Source: Tubiluchus corallicola (taxonomy: Eukaryota; Priapulida; Priapulimorpha; Priapulimorphida; Tubiluchidae). From it: a DNA stretch of 64,000 bases. Below are positions 47,301 through 58,782 of the stretch, piece after piece. The position numbers were made by a program, and so were the translations under genes. Location: assembly GCA_030141605.1 (NCBI GenBank), contig JAQGDQ010000542.1, positions 62,001 through 126,000 of the forward strand, read 5' to 3'. How positions within the stretch are numbered: the stretch's first letter is position 1; each line of letters starts with the position of its first letter. The notes under the pieces are model-generated. The model saw only the letters and a list, made by a program, of their open reading frames with translations, had not been told where the DNA came from and made no database searches.

Positions 47301-50300
47301 GATGATTCTACAGATTTGGGAATAAGTGCACAAAATGATGATGATAGAAACGAGGTTCAGACAGTTAATGCTAAAGTACCGTTTATTTCTGAGGCAGTTG
47401 ACAATGATTCTGCTGATGGAAGAGCAGTTCCAGATATGCTAATGGACACTGAAGCGTACTCGACTCACATTGTTCGTGAGCGAAACGTGCACGGACACGC
47501 CTCGGATGCCACCGTGCAGGATCTACTTAGGACCCGTGAAGTGTTGGGAAATGACATCGCAATAAGACGGGTACGCAGCGCAAGAGAACAACGTGTTCAA
47601 ATGCGGTTTGATGAATTGAGCGAAGCTACTCGGGAGAGGAAAGCTCACGGTAGCCACTCATCTGATTCGACGGTGCAGCGTTATTTAGGAGGAGATCGTG
47701 AATTGAAGTCTGCACCATTAGGTGAGTTTATTAGTTGCACCATTAGGTGATTTTATTAGTTGCACCATTAGGTGATTTTATTAGTTGCACCATTAGATGA
47801 GTTTATTAGTTGCACCATTAGGTGATTTTATTAGTTGCACCATTAAGTGAGTTTATTGGTTGCACCATTAGGTGAGTTTATTAGTTGCACCATTAGGTGA
47901 TTTTATTAGTTGCACTATTAGGTGAGTTCATTAGTTGCACCATTAGGTGAGTTTATTGGTTGCACCATTAGGTGAGTTTATTAGTTGCACCATTAGGTGA
48001 TTTTATTAGTTGCACTATTAGATGAGTTCATTAGTTGCACCATTAGGTGAGTTTATTAGTTTATGTATTTTGTATGCAGTTAATGTAAAGTCCTGTCTTC
48101 AAGAACAAACATGCAAAAAACCCTAGATTTCTAATAAGTACTGCAAATCTAGTAAAATTTAATGTAACAAATGTTCATGTGTGTCAGCAGTAGAATGGTT
48201 TTTCAAAAATCTTAGCCTAACAATGAATAACAAGGCTAATTATGTTACAATTTTGGCTCAAATCTTACTATTTTACCTTTCAATGTAAGCTTATAATCAT
48301 TTTTGTTGCTGTGTCTTGACATTTGGAATAATAAATAAAAAAACAAAATAAATGAAATGAAATAGTGGCAAATGACAGGTATAGAAAAAATGTAAAGCTT
48401 CATCACCACTAGGTTTATTAACAGCAACTATACCAGAAGGTTTTGACAGTGTAATGTTTTTATAATTATTATACATATACATTTTTGTATACTCTGTGTA
48501 TCTCCGGTTAAACTAGTACTTTTTGTTGTTTTTTGCATAGATGTTTCTACCATAGACGAAGGTTGGTTAGAGAGACGATATCATTGGGAAGAGATTAAAC
48601 CAGAATCGTACACAAGTGATTATGAACGCCTTAGTCCCAGGCTAAGTATGGACTAGCTATTATAATAGTCATTTTTTTATTACAGGCACTTAAAACATTT
48701 ATACTTTATTAAAAACACCACAATTTGATTTAAATTTTTAATTTACATTGTTAATTTACATAGCTTTTAACTATCTAAATTAAAAGTTGTAATAAAGTTG
48801 TGGCATTTTAACTATAAATGTTATTATAGTGTTCTCGAAATTACGCATTCTTCCAAAATTGAGAAAGACAGATCTCTTTAGCGTTTCTGGAAGAACTGGA
48901 AGAAATTTTCCAACGATTTTTATATCTAAAAAGATATTTTCCAAAGAGTTTTACATCTAATACTATCAGGCGCTTCAACTTATTATGGAAATGGATTACT
49001 GGAAACAAAACGTAGTAATAAAATGTTTTAAGAAATTTAAACACGCTTACAGTATAATATAATTATCAGTTATGCTGATGGACTGAAATTGATTTTGAAA
49101 TCTATTTTGTATTTAAAATGATGAAGATCATTCTTACTCTTATTTTGAAATGATGTTGAGTTGATATTATTGATGGAATTTAGATTTATTGAAATATATT
49201 GATGATAATGAAAATAATGATTTCATCAGTCATATGCCACATTGCTCAGTAAGACAGACATACATGCATTTAATAATATCTTCAATCCTTAGTATCGACA
49301 TTTTATTGTCAATTGTAGTGTGTTTGTTTGTTCCTTTACAAAATTGTTGTACAAACAATAAACTCAGTGATTACAGAAGTCATTATAAGCACGTGAGGGC
49401 CAGACCTCCGCTACATCACTGGCATTCTCTTCTGGACACTGTCAGGGGCGTAGCCAGGTTCTAAAGTTAGGGGGAGCATGCACATAAAAAGGCATCGTGA
49501 AACGTACCAACATTTTTAGCGTGGTGGTTATACATTTTAATTTTGTGTTTAAGATCAAAATACGAGGGTTATACAGTTTTAAAGGAAGTACATAATTCTT
49601 ATTTTGTATTTAATACTAAAACTTCTTAGCGCTTTTCCACTGCACTCCTTACCAAAAAAATTTACGGTAGCATAATTGTTTTTCTGAACAATCTTAACGA
49701 TTGACATGATATAACTTCTTCATAATAAAATATAAAGACACTGAAACTTGCCTTTGCAATATCTAATTGGCAGTAGGCCTACTACCAGACAATCTTGTGA
49801 CAAAAACATTTTATAATAATTAGATTTGGGGCAATTTGATCTTTAGTTTGATCAGTCAACCTTGACAAACAAGTTGCATAAGTGCACTCCTCATTTCAAA
49901 AACACGTGAAGCAGATTGGTCAATAAAGTAATGACTCCGGAAAATTCTTCCAGTGCCATGTGATTAAAAAAAAAAAAAAATTCAACTTCCATCGCACAGG
50001 TGAACTAATGAGTTAAAAATTGTTAGAAAGGTGCCAATTTTGAAAAATCTGCTTGGCAAAATCGGGAAAGTGTCGCCCCCCTTAACCCCCCCCTTCCTTC
50101 TCTATCTCCTACATCACTGCACTCTATACCATTAAACTTCAAAATTCTACTCATACAATAAATGTTGGGTGGCTTGTTTGGAGTAAATAAATCTGAAATT
50201 ATACGTAGAAAAGTGAAAATATGTTTATGCTTCGTTTATTCATCATTACGTATGTATCTTGACTTTTGTTTTGCAGAGGGAAGACCATCTGGTGACGTCA

Positions 50301-53300
50301 TGGCAACGGTGCGTGACTCTGTACGAAATTTGAGTGTGGATCTCGCCGTTTCGTCTGATGGCAGTGATGTGGACGCTTGTGATTACCTTCCTCTTCCTGT
50401 TCTGCTGGAAAGATGCATCACCGTTCCACTGCAAACTCAGTGAGTATTGTTAGTTATGCATCACCGTTCCACTGCAAACTCAGTGTGCATTGTTAGTTAT
50501 GCATCACCGTTCCACAGCAAACTCAGTGAGTATTGTTAGTTATGCATCACCGTTCCACTGCAAACTCAGTGAGTATTGTTAGCTATGCATCACCGTTCCA
50601 CTGCAAACTCAGTGAGTATTGTTAGCTATGCATCACCGTTCCACTGCAAACTCAGTGAGTATTGTTAGTTATGCATCACCGTTCCACTGCAAACTCGGTG
50701 AGTATTGTTAGCTATGCATCACCGTTCCACTGCAAACTCAGTGAGTATTGTTAGTTATGCATCACTGTTCCACTGCAAACTCGGTGAGTATTGTTAGTTG
50801 TATTTTATGCCTCATTCACACTAGCAAGCTTTCTCGCCAGGGCATTTGCAAGTGTTTCAGATGAAAGAACAAAATTTGTTGCGAGTTTCTCTTCGACAGT
50901 AAGGGCAGTCTGACATTCATTTCTTTATTCACTGCGATACGTGTCGTGAGTAACTCCTTCAGACATTCAGATTAAAGAGGAAGTCAACTTACAGCACTCA
51001 CATTTTTGAAGAGTTTGCAATTTCTTGTCGGCAGTAACTTGCAGTCATTCACACTTGCGAATTTCCTGTCAGAGAGAAAATTGGTAATCAGAGCGCACTG
51101 TTTAACCAATTTTGAGATTGCATTCTTGAGTTTTCAGTTTTCCTCGGAGAATTTTTTCATCTTTTGAAAAAAATCACACCCACTGTTTGTGGTGCCTTAG
51201 CATTTTATCCGAGGTTTGTAGAACTTTATAGTTTACATAAGAATTGTAGTGTTTTGAAGCGGCTATCAAAATATTGTGTAAATAAGACGTATAAAAATTT
51301 CTTATGTCACAGGTTGAATTAAATATGTAGTAATTGCAAAGAGCTAGAAAACACTAATTACTGCGATAAAAATTCATATTTACAAAGTGGAAATCTTCAA
51401 CGGTCACCCTTTGCTCATATGAAAGCTTAAAACACACATTTTTTATATCTGTAACTGGAAAACAAAATTGGATGACAGAACCTGAGGAATGTAAAACTAT
51501 ATGGTATTCTGAACTTGAAACTTTGCAAGATCATTTTGTTCCATCTCGCATTTTTGCAAGACCGGTCTCGTAAGACAAATATTAGTTCGTATAACTTTCT
51601 TTTGTTTTTTCTTCTTCCTTACTGCTTCTCACATGAAAAATTGTAGCACGTAGAAAATAGTTTTAAGTCTGTAATAATGTTTATTGATGTTAAGTTACAC
51701 CTGCACTACTAAATACAGTTAATAATACAATTAGTTAATAAATAAATAAATAAATACACAGTAAATAAACTGATTTACTGATTTATTTTTTTATTAAATC
51801 ACTAAAACACCAAACTTCGTAAAACTGATTTACTGACTTACTTATTACTAAACCCACTAAAATATTGACCTTCGCACTCGAGCCTTCAACGGTGGAAAGT
51901 TGGCAGTGTATCACTTTAGTAAGAAATAGGAGAAACCTTAGACATTCACTTACTACCAGTTTCATTTCCCCTCTAGTTTTCATATTCAAATCAGGATTAG
52001 CCTGATGTCTTTGTTCCTGAATACACATGCATAAACTTTAATGCCCTTGGGTTTTATAATTTTTGACAGTTATTGGCAAATAATCTTTGAAAGTGTTATC
52101 CGTTCTCATATAAACAATGATTAGGTAACTTCCTGTCTTAGCTCAGAAGCGTCCCAATTTAGGTTTTAGATTAACTTATTTGTCCATTTAACACAATATT
52201 ACAATATACGAACTATTACAATTACAGAATTGACATGCACTGCAATTTAATGAGCGTAGCAAATTGTATAAGTTTCGGTTCTGTTCACACAATGGCTAAT
52301 CCTGCACATCTACATTGTAATCACATTTGATGTTTTCAGCGTAAGTCTAGTAAATGCTGCTGTACTGCGATACTTCATGGTTGAACTGGATTTGGCAGAA
52401 AACTTTGCGGCATTGCGAAGATTTCTGCTATTGGAAGATGGTGAATTTGGGCAGATGCTGAGTGATTTGCTGTTTGATAAGGTGAAAATTTGTGCTTTTT
52501 TGTTATTTTAACATATGATGCAAATCTTATCCTTGATAAATTATTGCTAATATTTTTCATCTATTATTTTTTTATTTCACCTTCTACTATATTTTATTTT
52601 TATTATTGCGAAAACTATTGCAGAATTATAACCTAATAAAAAATTGTGTGAAAAAGTTAAAAGTGTGATATTAGATTTATTTCGTTTTAGATAGTACTTG
52701 AAGTTGTCTCATTGCAGTCTTGAAAGTGCTTCTGCATTGTTGTGAAACAATCGTCTTTTTTATTGTTAAGCAAGAGAATTCAATATTCAAAAAACAATGC
52801 ACTGTTATGGATACCTGGTGATGTGGCTCAGTATTAGTATGCTTGCTTCTTACCCGGGTTGTTGTGGATTCAACTCCCGGCCAAGTCATATCTAAGACGT
52901 AAAAACTCGATCTTTGACCAGGCATGCAGGTTTATCGAAGCAATGTGCGGGGTAATAAAAATCAGAACCACCTTGAAAATAAGTATTGAGGTACTTAAGG
53001 TGTTATTCCTGAGTTATGTCCTAAATGATATTATTATTATTATTATTTTATACATTAGTGTTACTTAAGTCATGGTACTTATGCTGTTGATATCAAATTT
53101 TTGTCGTTAAACTTTAAATTACTCATGATCTCAAAATGGATCTGCAAAAGTGTGTTATTACAAGGCACAAAAAATTAATTAGTTGTTTGATTGAGATGCC
53201 ATGACACTCATCTGCTTAAGTTAACATGTTCATTAAGCTCACAGATGATCGTTTCAACTTAGCAGTCATTTTCAATGCTAAAAATAAGGCAAAAAAGGAA

Positions 53301-56300
53301 TATTAAGTACATTTGATACTGCAATATTAACGCACACAATACAAAACCAAACACTAGAAATTAAATTGTCAGAATAATCGTCGTTGTAACTGGAAAGAAA
53401 TTCAAAAGAAATGTAAAAGTTACCTTATGTATGAGATTCAGAAAATATTGCAACACAGTAAACCATTAGTGCAAGTCTACGTAATGAAGATCCACGGTTA
53501 CAAGCATTAGAATGATAAAACAAAAACTTCTACACAGACCACTACAGGACCTGATGGAAGAGTCAAATTGGTCTAGAACACAGAGATAGTTAGATCTGCA
53601 GCATGAATGGTGCTACTGATTATAGTGGGATGTTAGGAACTGAGCGGCGCTTCATAATATACAAGGCCTCTTCTATCTTGAAATCCTGAATAGTTCTTGT
53701 ACCATGTAAGATGTTAAATGCAGAGTCGAGTCAGTGCCGGATTAAGGCATGGGCTTTATGGGCTGCAACCCAGGGCCGCAGAGTTGAGTCAGTGCCGGAT
53801 TAAGGCATGGGCTTTATGGGCTGCAACCCAGGGTCTCTGCCAGCTGAGAGGCCTCCAGAGGTTAAGTGCAATTAACTTACTGTGAAAAGTTACTAACTAC
53901 AAAATGAGAGTAGAAGTATGCTGAATTATCTCTTTAAAATGGTTCCATTATTTAATATGCTGTATAATGATACACTGGAATTATTTTCTTATCCATTATT
54001 TCAACTCACAAGGCACTGGTAATCCTAATTACATTGACACAATGTTGTAGTAATTGAGGCCACATCTCCTGTGACAGAACTAAGAAATCTTTTTGTTGTG
54101 AGAGACTTCCACCCATCTATGTGGTCCTATGTTGTCATTAGGTTGTAGAAGTTGAATAAACTGATTTGATGAATCCAACATTCATGCTTTTGTAAATTGT
54201 CACTGGTGCTCTACAAAATCAAAATCCGCGCTGAGTCGAAGCTATAAGAATAACATCTCATTATAGATTGCCGTGTGTTCCAATCCAGCAGAATTCTTCA
54301 CGCCTCTTGTTCTGCAACCACTTCTTAACGAAGCACTACGATCTTCACTTTACGGCGAGTCTCCTCATGCGGACAAGGTGAGCTTTATGTTGAAGCGTGT
54401 GCCTGCGAAGCTCTTTCCTACAGGTGAGTAACAGGTGCTGAATACATTTTTAGGGGAAGCTCTTAAATGAATTAACTGATTATTTCTGTGTGTGTGCGTC
54501 AAGCAGTGTAATATACATTTTATGCAAATAGTGCAATTCTGCTTTTACGCAATAGTTGTTAATTTTATTACACTGAATATTTAGGCAAAATCAGCTGATG
54601 ACTCTATTAAGACAGGTTCTTAAGCTTTGTATTGATCACGTTTGTATCAAGTGTTTTGTTGCATTTTGAGTAAATTTATCAAGATTTTGTGCTATTTTGT
54701 TCAGTAAATGAAACGTTTTTCATGGGGTGCTAGCAGACTTTTCTCAGGTAATCAAATTATCTGAACATTTCAACAAAAACAAAAAACCAACACCTTCAAT
54801 TAGCTAAACATGTTATTAGCTAATTAGCCAATTAAATGATGAACATCGATTTAGTGTGTGCTGATGTTGTATGTATAAAAAAGTCCTACAATTTCATCTA
54901 ACAGCAAGCTAGAGCTTAGCTGAAACAGTAGGTTGCCATGGTGTTCGTAACATGCAGCCTGTTATGTGCATTGTTCTGCTGTACATTCCAACAATGCAGT
55001 ACGGACTGCTCATTGGAAAAAATTGTGTTGCTATGGCGACCGAGTGATCTTTTGTCTGCCATCTAGTGGTAACTTAAAAAAGCATTGCAAGTGTGTAATT
55101 GCGCTATTTGCAGTTGTATATATATATATCTTTATATTATTTCAGCAATAGATACGTTTGACTGCCTGGAGCTTCACTACAAGGTTGACTGGCCGTTAAA
55201 CATCGTCATAACAGAAAGCAACATGTCTGCTTACAACTCAATACTCGCCTTCATGTTGCGCTTGAAGCGGACAATTTGGGTTCTGAATGACGTCTGGCAT
55301 AATTTGAAAGCTTGTTCGGCAGTAACTGATATCGGAGAGTCGTCACAGTTTCGGAAGCTGCAGTTGTACAGGTAGATTTTTTGTACTATTGTGGAATTGT
55401 TCATTTATGGTGACCTAAATACTTAAAATTGCAAATTTTGTTTGTAGAGAGCCCAAAAAAGCTTCAGGGAGAAAAAAGGAGAGACAAAAAGAGGAAGAGA
55501 GTGAGAGAAAGGTGGAAAGGAGAGACAGTGAGACTAGATCAGTTTGTAACAAGTTTTTTCATTGGTGGTTTGACAGGCACGAGATGCAGCATTTCGTACG
55601 AGCAATACAAGGTTACATCGCTAATCAAGTGGTTTACGTCTCCTGGCAAGAGTTTCAAACAGAGCTAGAGCAGCAGGTGTGTAACCTTGACGACCTGCGC
55701 AGGTGTCACACACAGTATCTTCGTAAAGCTGTTCTCAGGTAAATGAAAGGTGACAGTTTTGAACCCCCACATGAGTGCCACGCCTAAGATAAGGTTGTCA
55801 TAAAAATAGCATGTCCTTGTTGATGACCTAAGTATGTTGATTACTCATGTGTGGGTAAACAGTTTAGCCTAATTTTTACGTTTTTGCTCCTATATCAAGT
55901 CTTTAAATGATCACAGCTTTTTTAACCATACCACTATCTTAGCCCTACCGCAGGTGTCTACCCTGCTTCAGGGCCGGATTGTTCTATAGGCTAATATAGG
56001 CTGCAGTCTAGGGTCCTTCCAACTTAGGAAGCCCTGCTAAAACATTTTCAAATATAAATTTGGGTTTAGTGGTTATAAAAAATCTATTTCTTCGCTAAAC
56101 TTTTGCTGAAATATGTGCTAATTTGGTATGCAATAGACAGTTGAATAGTGGTATTTCTTAAAGAATATTTTTATTGACAAACAAAAGATAGATCTTATAG
56201 TTACTAAAATATGAAATATGTAAATGCTACTAAAATATTTCATGGGTAAAAGTACTCAAATGGGATGCAGGGGAGTTGTGGGGTGGCTCCATCTGAGGGT

Positions 56301-58692
56301 CCCTATAATTTCATTTGCCTAGGGAGCTCAGAAGGTCACAATCCTACCCTGCCCTTCTTACTTACATGACTCTATGTGTCATAGTTTTTGACTTAACACA
56401 ATGTTATGCATCCAACTGACCAATGTCCTATACTCTTGAGCCTTTGACTGTGAGGTCACCATTCACTGTACCATTGTCAATGTCCCTAGCCCAGTTGTTT
56501 TGGGCTGGTTTCGTGTGTCTAGCCCTGTGTGTTTGTAATCTAATATGAATTTTTCATGTCTTCACAACAACAACAACAAGGATGCGTTACAACCTCTGAT
56601 TACTGGATCCAATATGCAGAAAACTCACCATTGTGACCAGTGAGATTTTTCCTGCAGTTTAGCCCTGTGCAAGCAATGATCCAGCTTTCCATGGCAAGGT
56701 CTACTCAATGTAGATGATTGTGGCATGACTGGGATCTAGATCGTTATCAAGAATAATCTTCTAACATGAGACTATGGACTAGCCGGGGGGAGGGGCGGCT
56801 CAATCATGTTCGGCTGTGTACGCCTTCCTCCAACATGGGCAATGTGGCAGCTGAAACTGCAAAGAAGCTGAAGATCACCTGTTCTCTCGGTTGCAGGGCT
56901 TACCAATTTAATTATCAAGCTCATTATCAAAGATAGTTCTTGTCAAAAACACTTAATTTTATTACGATGAATGATTGATTTTTATTCTTCGAAAACATTT
57001 TATCTGATTTTAGCGATTTAATTGAATGTTTTTAACTGTATGTAAACAGTTCGAATTTTGTAAAAATAGGCGGGAGAGCAAAACAGGGCGACCGAATGAC
57101 CTAAATTCAATTACTTTTGCATTTTCGATGCAAACAAACACTGAATTGAGTTTAATTTGCAACAATTTTCAAAATGTATGTATTTCACTTTTTTATCAAA
57201 AAAAAGAACAAGTAATTGAAATATGCGCCTAGTTATTAATAAATATTAGATTTTTACGATGACGATGAAGCAAGATTAATTAGTACATGTTTAGTAATAA
57301 AGGCTTACTGGTCTATTATAAAAGACCTACGTTATGTATATATATAGGCAATAATCCTAATTCAGCTAATTGCATGACCAATTGAGCAACATGCCAGCTA
57401 TACTATAGACTTGAATGACAGTTACATAGGTAATTGATTACGATGCAAATTTACATTGACATTCAAGAACCAGTTTGCACGAGCAAATCCATGCAAACAG
57501 GGTAAAAAATACTTTAACTTGACACATGCCATACTGACGTAGTATTGGTAGTTCTCGACAGTCCCGTTAAGATGAGGCACTGAACTGAATGGGGTGTCTC
57601 AGTCATGTTCGTATATGTGTGCATCTTCTCTCGGCAAAGCACATATTCTTGGGCAGTACAACGCTAGAAATTACGAAGAACCCACATGTTGCCAACCCAT
57701 TCTTTGATCAGGCACAACCATACTTAACTTTACTTACTAGATGTAGACCTGCGGCGATTCATCTCGCTCATGAACAGAGTAAGCACTTCATTCCATTATG
57801 GCTTGTATTTTCAGATGTTTACTGAATAAGAAGGCCAGTCCAGTAGTGAAGATAATCAATGACATCTTTCACGTCATCCTCGAGTTTCACGAACAAGTAC
57901 TCTCATACTCCTGGCGGTGGAACGAGGAGGCGGAGGAACTCCAGCACCCCCTATTTCCACGAATTGTGACCAGTTACGAAAACTTTCAGCGGTACTCAAC
58001 TTTCCTGTTTAGACGTAAGTAATTTTTTCTTGATTGGTTAGAAGTTGCGCTGACAAGCCACTGATATGGAAATTTCTAGTTTTTTGCTGAATTACTGCTG
58101 TGTTTACTTGTCTTGAGGGCAGAATGCAAAATGCTGCAGCCTGCATTGTAAGCAATTTTATTTGACCATTACTGCTTTCTGATAAAATACAGGATAGATT
58201 TTAAAATACTCCTGCTTGCTTATAAATGTGTGTGCCAGTTGGCTCCCTGTTATCTTCAAGAGTTAATTTCATGGAATATTCCACAGTGTAATTTGCCTTC
58301 AGCAAATTCAATGAACTTGGTCAACCTAGAACAGAACTAGTCAATTGTGGAGGACGGTAATTCTCGTCTGTCGCTCCTCTGTTAGGAAAGCAAACGCTGT
58401 ATGGTAGTCAGAGTCATTTTCAATTTTTATAACATGCCTCAAAACCTTTTTATTTCAAAAAAAAACTTTTAAGTTTTTGTAATTACTTAATCAAATTAAT
58501 TTAAATCAATGTAGGTTGTGATTGCATATTAAATTTTATATGTAGAATTGTAATGTATGTATTATTTATCTTTGCTTTTAGTTTTATCGTAGTGTACAAC
58601 TTTTAAACCCATTCCTGGTATGTTTTTACTCACACTGTGTAGCTATTATCATTGTGAAGCCCTACAGAATTTTATGGATTTGAGGCTAAAAA

Positions 58693-58782
<90 letters not shown>

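Noticed and set aside
55429-55576. Lys/Arg-rich open frame before TUBGCP6 exon 22
   Set aside because: It runs through the intron. Exon 21 joins exon 22 in phase without it, and no GCP6 protein has such an insert.
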